Shown piece after piece: positions 37,500-46,655 of a DNA stretch of 64,000 nucleotides. The notes under the pieces were generated by a model that was not told the DNA's origin, made no database searches, and was given only the letters and a program-made list of their open reading frames with translations. Each line of letters opens with the position of its first letter. Position 1 is the first letter of the stretch. Origin of the DNA: Eutypa lata (taxonomy: Eukaryota; Ascomycota; Sordariomycetes; Xylariales; Diatrypaceae); contig JAKULF010000001.1 in assembly GCA_022661535.1 (NCBI GenBank), positions 248,001 through 312,000 of the forward strand, written 5' to 3'. A program made the translations under genes and the position numbers.

Positions 37500-38792
37500 T
37501 CCTCAAAAAGACGTCATCAAGCGCCCCCCATACAACAACTGTATCGGGGACCACCAAAACTAGGTTTGACGAACGTCTCGTGACTCGGCATTCGCTGGAA
37601 GTTATCGACTACGTTGGGGAGTAAATAGTAGCAGCAGCGGTAGGTAAGTAATAGATTTAGGTAGGGAGATGTGTTTGACCGTAGATGTTCTGTTTGCGTT
37701 CCGTTGCGTTGTCTGTCTTCTGTCTTGTTCAAATGAATGATGACCTACTAAATTACAGCATAGAGGATTAACTTAGATTACTTGGGGCGGGTTTCGGGGT
37801 TAATCAGTTTGGTTAGGCTATGTCGATCGATGTCCCCTACTGGTATGTGTGGACGGACGGACGTTCGTTCGTTCGTGCCTTCGTTCATGTATCTGTGTGT
37901 GTATGTAGGTACAGTAGTAGAATGAAAAGACTCGTCTTAATAGTTCAATTAATTGGTGTGATTGATTTCCCTTTACAACATCCTACCCTAAGATATGAAT
38001 TAGGCAGGTTTGGTAATAATAGCGAATTTAATGCAGATGCAGGACTGGCAGGTGGTTGAAGGGGAAAAGAAGAGGGTCTTCTTGTCGGTTTGCGCGCAGA
38101 CTGGAAGCTGGAGTGTTGGAAAGCACAATGACGTAGTGCCTGCAGAGGCTACGGTTACATACCTCACACAACTTCAAGTTTCTCAACCAACCTAAACAAT
38201 ATCTACAGTACAATACCTGCCTATAATTATTCCCTTTGCATTCAACTCCGCACTTTATCTGCTTTTTCTCCTTCTTTTATTCAACCCAGCCCCTTACCCA
38301 CGTACCTATGTCTGTACCATTGATAGTGTTTTACCTGCATCCATGTAACTATACGTATATCATCATGTAGGAACAGCCTCTTTATGTCATCGCAAGCACC
38401 TGTTAAGTTAACGTTTATTCGGTTATGCAGTCCCTTCTTTTTTTTTCTTTTTTCTTTTTCCCTTGTTCTTACGCCATAGACTTTGTAGGCTACGTACAAG
38501 ACTTACTATAGACAGAATGACATAAGATTTTTAGCCACCAAAAAATGAGGGCTTAACAAAACATTGTTTCCGTAGCTGAAGTAAGCTGACGATAATGATG
38601 CCACACCAATCAACTTGGAATATGATTTTATTATACCTACCTCCTAAGTAGATAACAGTCCACAGATGAATGAATCGGATAGTGCATTGGATGATATATA
38701 GGCAGACTACATACCTACCTACACTGCATAAGGTACCGAGTACCTAACTAGATGCCACATGGCTAGCGAGCGAGTATGTCTAGGTGCGCTAA

Positions 38793-38961
38793 CTCAATTG
38801 ATTTAAGGTCGAGGACAGTGAACAGGTTGCGATCAATTGAGCTATCCCGGTCCTCCCGGTTCTCCCGGGTCTGCGCAAGGTAGGCATTAACTAGTTAATG
38901 CCCTCTGACCCTCTAGAGGTTAGTTGCCTCTATTCTACCATCTAGTTAATATAATTAACTA
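38793..38961. repeat. cluster of perfect palindromes and inverted repeats
   Basis: Within 170 bp lie: 10-bp arms CTCAATTGAT (38793-38802) and ATCAATTGAG (38832-38841); a perfect 20-bp palindrome at 38883-38902 centred on ACTAGT; a 10-bp palindrome at 38910-38919; and 8-bp arms TAGTTAAT and ATTAACTA at 38943-38961. On the minus strand TAGCTCAATTG fits a pol III A box. This may be a decayed tRNA-derived element, but no complete tRNA fold could be drawn. Confidence 0.5.
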
Positions 38962-40776
38962 CCTATACTCTGTGCATTTGTAGTATGCTCGTGTTGGTTA
39001 CTACTGTGACGTGTGTGACAAACTATTATCTTTGGACTACTTTTAACTATGGATATCGTGACCCGGTGACCTGGATATTTCATTTCGCCAGATGTGTAAG
39101 GTTCGCAATGATGGTAAGGCACTACACCACCATGGATACTCTTTGTTGACGTCAAAACTACCGGATGACATGTATTGGCAGTGATAGGCACTCGTAGTAT
39201 ATTGGGATGGGCGACCTATTCAGTCAATGCTGCTTTTACGACGTATATGGCCCCTTTTATAGTGCGGGGGAAACCATGAATAGGTATCTTTTCGTTTAAC
39301 GACTGGTGACGAACGGTTACTAGTTAGCCCAAGATTCTCGCTATGCATACGCTTCACCGACAGAGACAGCCATTTATTTATACATATATAATAGGTCAAG
39401 CGAATTGAGAGTTCTTACAGAGAAAAGATTGTCATATTGCTATTATCGAGACGGATATCGAAAGGCACAAGGAACATGATCCACTCCTTTAAACAAGATC
39501 TCTTGGCATGAGTGCCAATTCAGCATGTCGTCAAAACCACACACTTACGTATGGTTAAGCTAAGTAGGCAATCGGCATAAGGATATAATAAACGGGTATA
39601 ACACTGAACCAGTTGAGTTATTGAGTGGTTTTGACAGTTGAAGTGTTGCTTAAGCATTCCTACTTTCCAGGTCAACTTGGATCAAACACATAACATAAAA
39701 GTTTCAGGCTCAATCAGTTTCCTGCATGTTAAGTCTTCCGGGAGTTGCAGTCGTTATAATTAGATGCCCAGATGCCCTACAATTTGTATCCATCCGCCTG
39801 GGTCTCAAGTGGAGATTCCTTTTGTTTATCCCTCCCGCTGCCATTCGCTTAGGGCATGTCGTAATCGGTTGGCTGAGCTGAACTGAATTTCCGACATTCA
39901 ACGTTTGTTCTACTCTAAACAGACGGCTCTCAGTCGTAGTAGGGAGATAGTTATACGCAAGCTTGTTGATGATCAGGTGCTCTCGATTGACCCGATTACA
40001 AACTGACGGCTTTCCCGGAGACAGCTTTACATATGTACTATATATAAATAAGTAGCTAACCACGAGTCATGTAGGGTCGCTAGTTTCTAGCGATTTTTGG
40101 GTCTTCGTCTTCAGTCCAGCTTGGAGAGCCCGGCTGTTTGGAACCACGCCATGTAAGCTCGTCTCGGCGTCATTACCTACGTATGTATTGTACTACTACT
40201 ACATTAGTAGGGAGAGCCAAACCTAGGATTCAAGATGATATTTGAGATCTTTTTGCACTCGGTCCATCCGTGAACTTTGGTTATTTAATAACTAGAAAAC
40301 AATGAATAGTTCATTCTCTAGTCGAGCAGATTATTGATATGCCTACATGGTTAGGAGATAATTCAAGAAAGACTAAAAGGAATGTCCAGCGTGAATATTA
40401 CAAGAGCTACTAACTAGTCCAGCTATCAAGCATCGCAAGTAACACAGCCCTGGGAGCGACTAAGCCTTTGAAGTCGCAGCGCCTGGTAGTAAATATTAGT
40501 GGATGCTTCAAAACGAAGCAAAATTCTCGATCTAGCACTAGGGGAGGTGCTCCAATATCTGGGGGATAGGGGCCGGCTACTATAAAAGTATGCCTATCTC
40601 GACTTCTCCGCATCTTGCTCCATGCTTACTAACAAAGGTATAGTCGCGAATTTCAACTTCTTATCGGTGGTACTCTGGTAGTCTTCCTCTTTTTTTTTTT
40701 CTGGAGCACGTCATGCGTTACGGCAACTCCAAAATCCATAGGTACTGACAACTGCAGGATAACCGGGTCTGACGGG

Positions 40777-40792
40777 CGGAGGTGGAAGTCCG
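40777..40792. promoter_or_regulatory. candidate Zn2Cys6 site, CGG-N10-CCG
   Basis: CGG at 40777-40779 and CCG at 40790-40792 form an inverted pair separated by ten bases, about 175 bp upstream of the cyclase-like ATG. Zn2Cys6 dimers bind CGG half-sites with fixed spacing (Put3 uses N10). A Zn2Cys6 gene lies directly on the far side of the cyclase gene. One such site can occur by chance. Confidence 0.25.
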
Positions 40793-40964
40793 CGTCCCAC
40801 GTCGAATGGCAACGTCGATCCAGCCTGCCAGCCTCAGTTAGAGAGGGGGGGACGGGATCTAATTTGTGATATATGAAGACCTATATTCACTTATACGCCC
40901 AACCCAAATCGTGAATTCATCATCCAATATATACATCTATACACACCAAAATCACCTGGGTACA

Positions 40965-41924
40965 ATGGCCACTCTCGTCGCACAACAGACCCCCGAGTCC
41001 TTCCAGGCGCCGGTGCCAACGTTACCCGCAACATCCCTATCCACCACCAGCACCACCACCATAACGGGTCGCGACGTCCGCCTAGCAGCCAGGACCAACG
41101 CCCTAACAATCCCAACCTCCGGCCTAGCGCCGACCTACCTCCAAGCGAACCTACTGATCCTCCCCTCCCGGCACGCGGCGGACTTCCGACTCCTCTGCGC
41201 GCGGAACCCGGTCCCGTGTCCGCTGCTCGCCGAGTCCGCTTCGGTGGGGCGGTGGGACGCGGTAGCGTCCCGCGTGGCCGGCCTGTCGGGCTCGCAGCTC
41301 CTGTCCGCCGACTGCTGCGACATCCGCCGCGACGCCCCGCGGTACAACGTCTACAAGGACGGCGTGCTGCTCGCCGAGCACGCGGGCTGCTTCGACGTCG
41401 TGGATCACTGGACCGACGACCACGTCGCGTTCCTGATCGGCTGTTCTTTCAGCTTCGAGTCCGCCCTCAGCGCCGCCGGGCTGACGCCGCGGCACACGGT
41501 GCTCGGGCGCAACGTGTGCATGTACCGGACTGCCGTGCCGCTGTGTCCCGCTGGCGTGTTCACCGGTAGTACGTATGTTGTTTCGATGCGGCCGTACCGA
41601 GCTTCTGAGATCGAGCAGGTTCGGGAGATCACCAGAGGGTATACCGATACGCATGGCGAGCCTATTGCTTGGGGATGGGAGGCGTTGGCTAAGCTCGGGA
41701 TCGAGAATATCGATAAACCCCAATGGGGCGAGGTGCCGTTGACGGAAGATGGTAGGCCCCTAGGCGAGTTCTACGGCTCGGATGAAGAAGTACCTGTGTT
41801 TTGGGGATGCGGAGTCACGCCGCAAGAGGCGGTCGTGAGAGCTAAGATCGGGGGGATGGTGATGGCACACGCCCCTGGGCATATGCTCGTATTGGATTGT
41901 AGAGATGATGATATTTTGAAATAG
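40965..41924 (+). CDS. D-glutamate cyclase-like protein (DUF1445 family)
   Basis: A single exon of 319 residues. The ATG at 40965 was chosen because the family-like sequence starts soon after it and the upstream in-frame part looks like leader. Family marks are GCSFSFESAL near residue 160, FWGCGVTPQ near residue 278 and APGHMLVLD close to the C-terminus, which belong to the DUF1445/D-glutamate cyclase family. The mammalian relative (DGLUCY) converts D-glutamate to 5-oxo-D-proline; bacterial members are called putative hydro-lyases. The fungal substrate is not established. The first two thirds are strongly GC-rich, while the last 350 bp are not. Its stop lies 54 bp from the stop of the convergent Zn2Cys6 gene. 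Confidence 0.85.
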   Translation: MATLVAQQTPESFQAPVPTLPATSLSTTSTTTITGRDVRLAARTNALTIPTSGLAPTYLQANLLILPSRHAADFRLLCARNPVPCPLLAESASVGRWDAVASRVAGLSGSQLLSADCCDIRRDAPRYNVYKDGVLLAEHAGCFDVVDHWTDDHVAFLIGCSFSFESALSAAGLTPRHTVLGRNVCMYRTAVPLCPAGVFTGSTYVVSMRPYRASEIEQVREITRGYTDTHGEPIAWGWEALAKLGIENIDKPQWGEVPLTEDGRPLGEFYGSDEEVPVFWGCGVTPQEAVVRAKIGGMVMAHAPGHMLVLDCRDDDILK

Positions 41925-41978
41925 GTCATGTCGATCTTTGTTGTAGCAGATTTTCCGGAAGAACTTGGTGCACAATGT

Positions 41979-44279
41979 TCAAGAAATTCCGCCTAGGTCT
42001 AAGGTGTCGCTCGTGGACGACTCGTTCCATGACATTTGTGCTGTCAGTAAATTCTCATCCGGGACTAGCATTGCTAGATCGGCATCTGACAGATGCAGGT
42101 CGAGACCACCTGGCTCCGACGGAAGAACGCCAGACGAACCGATACTAGACAAGAAGCCGAAGTCTAGGATGGGGTCTTTGCCTGCTTCAGGGGTGGTCCG
42201 GTTTTCGGTCTGCATTGCCCGCAATACGCTTTCACGGATCTCGATAATGCATGGCCAGGTGTATTTTATCTCCTGCATGGCTTCTAGAACCGTTTCCATC
42301 GCCTTTGAAATGCTGCTATCATCTGAGGGGAGGTTCTCAAGGCTTCGCTTCATCAAGATGGTGCCAGCGGCAACCGACAGAGTGTGAACAAAATCAAGAG
42401 GCAAGGCGGAGAACTTGTAGAACCTTGAATAACTTCGCAGGAGCTTCAAGATGGCTTGCAGTGACTCGTAGCAGAATTCCACGTCATCACTACTCGCTAT
42501 ACCTGGACTTTTGAAAAGATGACGTGGTGGCCGATGGAGGATAATCATAACAGTGTGAAAGAGCATACTATGATAAGTGTGAGCATCGCATAGCGTCGTT
42601 ATAAGGAATATGGGAGCTCACTGTAGATGAAGTACAAAAGGCTGAATTTGCCCATTGCTCCATTGGTTCCAATGCAATTTTCCAGGAAGGTTGGTAAGCC
42701 ATTTAGTCAAGGCAACGTGAATACGCTGAGCTGTTGCAGCCAAGACAGTACCATCGGCGTTGTGCCGGCGGTTTTCGAACACATCTGTAATCATATTATG
42801 TACAATCTTCATGAGTTCGACTCGATATATGAACGACCCTGCGAGGGCAATGCCGTCTTCATATGCAGTAGCGGACACATCCGGCGCAATGTAAGTCTCT
42901 AGGAGGCCCTGCCAACCCTCGGGATACGGAATCCTGATTGTGTTCCTCACGTCTGATTCATGGGGGTACAAAGCTGGTGGGCGGCCGAAATACAAACTGA
43001 GATGCTTATCTGAATTAAAGGCCGCCCAATAAGCACGGCGGGAAATTTCCCTGTCAATATGAGATTCCGAAGGACCACTCCAGTTATTTGGATCAAGATG
43101 CAAGCCCATCTCATGTGCCAACCGAAAAGCCATACCACAAAATAGCCAGCCTTTGGAAGCTTTCCCATGCCCGATATAACGATATCCAAGAAGTGTGAGG
43201 GCCTGTAACAAAGCTAAGTCCGGTTGATCTAATGAAGCATACACAAGACTCTCGGCTTGGAGAGCAAAGGCCTCGGAGACTGGAAGCATTGAGGCCTCGC
43301 CAGTTGCCAGGGCTCCCATAGCACAAATCGCATATAATAAAACATCCGAATAATATCGCCCTGTGCCGGTATCATAGTCACGGAGGAAAAACTCGCGATA
43401 TAAACACATGAGATACGGATATTGGAGTTTCTATTATGCATTAGTCTCTTGCAGGGAACGAGCAGTGGCCATATAAACAAATAGATAAATAAAAGCAGAT
43501 GATTTGCATGACATCCAAACTTACTGTCATCCAATTAGTAGATATACAGAAGAGGGGAGGGGCATTTTAATACGCACCAAAGAAGTTGGCCATTAACTGT
43601 TGACATATCTCATGGTGTGGGGAGTAAGGGAAAATGCCAAATGAAATGGAGTCTAGATCGAGTTGCTGAATCGACGGGTTAGCTGGTATTGAGTCCGGTA
43701 CCGTGTTGGTTTCCGCTGGAACTGCGGCCTCTGGTAAGTCGTCATCAGCATGAATGTGAAAGAGGCTCGTCCCCCCGAAGAACTGCGTGGCATTCCCGGT
43801 TCGCAGCTTTTTGAGCTGACCGGTTCGAGCCCTTGCCAGTACCAGCTCAGGGTCAGCCATAGACTCATGTTTCCCCTTTGCTGGGGTTACTAAATCACTG
43901 TCTCGCTCCAGCTTCCCGACGTAACTGGCGAGGAGCTCATCTCTGCTCGCATTGTCGGCCCCAGATAATCTCTGTATGAACAGCTCTAGGGAGGCCGCAT
44001 GTCCTTCAAGAGCTGTGACATAGCTCTTAGGAACTGGCCTAAAGAATACAGCCATTGATTAGCGCGACATGCGAGATGATGGCCTGCGCTGATTCTCACT
44101 ACGAACCTCTGCTTCTCGCCGGCGCCCGCTATAATACAATGAGTACCAGCCTTTTTACAGCCAGAGCAGGGCTGTTGTTTATCACATTTGATCTTCCGTC
44201 TTCGACATCTTTCACAGGATATCGTAGCTACATCGCCGATTCTTGTCCTTGTTTTCTCGTTTGGGAGATCATCATCCAT
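41979..44279 (-). CDS. Zn2Cys6 fungal-specific transcription factor
   Basis: Proposed exons are 44279-44107, 44038-43576, 43430-42622 and 42567-41979, giving 677 residues. The N-terminus holds a complete C-x2-C-x6-C-x5-C-x2-C-x6-C cluster (Cys22 to Cys48) inside a basic CRRRKIKC context, followed by a [18 protein letters not shown] linker/coiled segment as in NirA-like regulators, and then the fungal-specific transcription factor middle domain (including [20 protein letters not shown] and an [10 protein letters not shown] segment). The C-terminus is acidic and Ser-rich. Introns 1 and 3 are GT-AG. The join between exons 2 and 3 only keeps frame with a GC donor at 43575-43574 and the TAG acceptor at 43431-43433; canonical GT sites there shift the frame. 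The start is the first ATG. It is a nuclear DNA-binding regulator with unknown targets; the adjacent cyclase gene is a candidate. Confidence 0.8.
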
Positions 44280-44797
44280 TAATGAATTGTCTTGAATCAA
44301 AAGCGCTTGCAAATAGCTAGTTAAAATAGCAGCGATAGAGATCTGCTGCCTTCATTTGGTAATCAATAGGCGATTTCGCAACTACTATGAGGCTGTATTG
44401 GTTACGGGAGGATGGGTTGAAGCATTCATGACCGCAGTAAGTCCGTTGTACGGTTGGGCTAAGGTAAGACTTTAGTGCAGTGCGGAGTATCGCGATGGGC
44501 CAACTCCGCTCTTAGGCCTAGGGATATACCTACAATCTTGGAGCTAAGGATTTCCCATTACATATCATAACCCCCTATTTCTGATGTATATGACCATCCG
44601 CCCACGTTCGTTGTTGGCTTGAATTTATTAAAGTAGATATGAATTTCAGATACTTATATATCTTGCTGAAGCTGTTCTAGGACCTGCTAATACATACTCT
44701 TTTCAATTGGTACCTCGAACCTAGATGCGTTTAGTACACTCATGGTATCGCGAATATACATCTGGAACTTCATTTCCTAGTCTCTCTCCTCGTCGCT
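44280..44797. other. promoter region of the Zn2Cys6 gene
   Basis: About 500 bp upstream of the regulator's ATG. I see no gene and no clear site in it. Confidence 0.45.
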
Positions 44798-45097
44798 TTA
44801 GCCCCTCTCAGCAATTCGTTTCTGGCCCCTTCCATCGTCGAATTTGCTCTCCTCAATCCTGGAAACAGTTCTCTCCGCCCACTTCAGTCCGAGGGACGTG
44901 ACCGAAAATACTGAGGGCCACATTACGCTTGCCCTCAGAATAGCTGAGCGTATTGTAGGCGTAGGGGTACCGAATACCCGCGGCTCGGCCCAGGAGTGCC
45001 ATAGAATTTCAAGCGCAAGCCCGGTCGAGCATATACGTAGTAGTTGTTCTTTGCCTGTTCGGCTGTGTATGTAATAGGCTAGGCTCTCTAGAGTCAT
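44798..45097 (-). CDS. small hypothetical protein, weakly PEX11-like N-terminus
   Basis: A 99-residue frame starting at the ATG at 45097; the open frame runs further upstream only through a TTG codon. The first 30 residues (ESLAYYIHSRTGKEQLLRIC) have the hydrophobic/GK-LLR pattern seen at the start of peroxisomal PEX11 proteins, but the product is less than half the usual length and the remainder does not clearly match. It could be a gene fragment, an exon of an unrecognised spliced gene or chance. No partner exon could be placed with confidence. Confidence 0.2.
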   Translation of the reverse strand: MTLESLAYYIHSRTGKEQLLRICSTGLALEILWHSWAEPRVFGTPTPTIRSAILRASVMWPSVFSVTSLGLKWAERTVSRIEESKFDDGRGQKRIAERG

Positions 45098-45148
45098 CGG
45101 TGCTTGGGAGTCTTCTATCTGTGCTTGGTTATATGAAGATGTTGCCAA

Positions 45149-45715
45149 CGAGTCCGAGATCGTGATTGGGTAGTGCTGATGGCAATACTAGTTGATAGAC
45201 TTATTTGCAAAGATGGCCGGTGATTTTAGCTTATAGGTATTTAAATATCATGCTCTAGTGGGTTTACCATCCACATGAATCAGGAGTCGAAGCAACTTAG
45301 GGACAATGAGGCTTTGTTTTTGTTAAGTTTTGAGAATTGGGGAACGACTACTTTGACAGTCCTGGGTACCGAGCAAGGGCATGACCCCGCATAATAACTC
45401 CAACTGAGCTACGAACATGGAAGAAAGCGAATATGCAATTGCAAGATGGACAGCTGAAGGCCTATCCTTCAATGATGAGGGAACACAGATGCTTCGAATT
45501 TAAATCGAGACGAGAGAAACTTGTCATTTCGATGAAGAATTCTAATCATAATGTCACATTCTGATATGGGGAAATGCCTCACAATAAAATCATTGAAAGT
45601 GCTGTTGATACCCTCGAATTGCACCTATTCCCGGTGACACCGCGACCTTAAGAAACTAAACACCTTAAAGCTTTCCTTTTCCTGATACCCAAACAATCGT
45701 AGATCGCCGTACACT
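45149..45715. other. intergenic region with tRNA-like A box
   Basis: No gene is seen. On the minus strand a perfect pol III A-box word, TAGCTCAGTTGG, lies at 45411-45400 within a short tRNA-like segment that lacks a good B box. The region also holds the 3' end of the b561 gene. Confidence 0.4.
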
Positions 45716-46655
45716 TTACAGACCCAACTTATGCTTTTTGATGCGTGGATAGACTCCGAAGACGAGCAACACAACAACGATGATTATTGCCCACAGTTTG
45801 ACGCCAATAACGTTGAGAACATAATCTGTTTGCGTAGCCGAAATGATTGTCGCCGCATAAAGCACGAGCAAGCCGTAACCACTAACCCGGTGGTACTTCC
45901 AGATCTTCTTGGCATTGGCCTCGCCCCCATAAAGCTGTGGGATGGCATACATGGTAAAGCCCACGAGAAACTGGAGTAATTGCCAAACGGACGCGATAAA
46001 CCCTACATAGGCGTGGATGGAGTGGAAGTGGGCCAGGTTGTTCTTGAATTTGTTGACCTCAATCGAGGTAAAGCCGGCAATGAATAAAAGCAGTGCGGTC
46101 AGGTTGAGACCAGCATGAACCTTCTGGCCGACCTGTTTCTGCGATGCCGTATGAGTAGGCTGTAGGATGAGGATGCTCTGAATGAGGACAGCAAGTCCGA
46201 GTGATTGTGCAAGCGGGTGGATCGCGAATAGGACCGGCGGCTTGCTTATGAAGATTGCTGCCCAGACCGAGGCGACGAGAAGGATGGCCGAAGCCTCAGC
46301 AAGAACGCCGGTACCTGATGACTGTATCAGCTTTACCATCTTGCTATCTAGAATGTGTAAAACCGACGGTGTATATGATAATTAAAGAGTTGTTAGTACG
46401 GGGAAGGCGGGTGAGGCGTAGAACCCATACAAATTAGGATGAGACAACGGAATTTATCCCCTCGAAGATAAATATTCAGTGAAGAAAGAGTTGCTGACAA
46501 ATGGAAGTCGGAATGACCATACCTATAACGAGATTTCGAGCAATTGGGGCCTCGTCTGCTTGTGTAACATCTCCCGGACGGCCGAGGAGAGGTTCAGTGC
46601 TATCGTCCTGGTCATTACCCGGAACGTGCTGGGGAATACCCGTAGCTGACGACAT
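45716..46655 (-). CDS. cytochrome b561-domain membrane protein
   Basis: Two exons, 46655-46523 and 46314-45716, giving 243 residues. The intron runs from GTATGG to CAG and restores the usual NLVIGTGVLAEA junction. The first 44 residues are a hydrophilic tail with an EPLLGRPGD segment. The rest contains about five to six hydrophobic helices. Histidines at about 77, 111, 145 and 186, spaced like the two b-heme pairs of cytochrome b561, suggest transmembrane electron transfer, for example with ascorbate-like donors or ferric substrates. The membrane and the partners are unknown. The C-terminus KKHKLGL is basic and cytosolic in style. The upstream ATG was chosen because the alternative ATG at 46339 would cut off the conserved start of the first helix region. 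Confidence 0.82.

Larger units (their letters stand above)
37500..40964. other. divergent intergenic region with palindrome cluster
   Basis: 3.5 kb between the kinase start (-) and the D-glutamate cyclase-like start (+). Contents: a TTCG-rich patch at 37856-37885, a cluster of palindromes with tRNA-like words at 38790-38965, TAGG/CCTA runs, and the cyclase promoter with a TATA-like word near 40928-40936. No gene is supported; the longest open frames lack motifs. Confidence 0.55.

Noticed and set aside
44280..44312. Upstream extension of the Zn2Cys6 protein to 44312
   Set aside because: The extension starts at TTG; the first ATG is at 44279 and leaves the cysteine cluster intact.
46182..46339. 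Start of the b561 protein at the internal ATG 46339
   Set aside because: A spliced upstream exon (46655-46523) restores the conserved N-terminus in frame, so the internal ATG is inside the intron.
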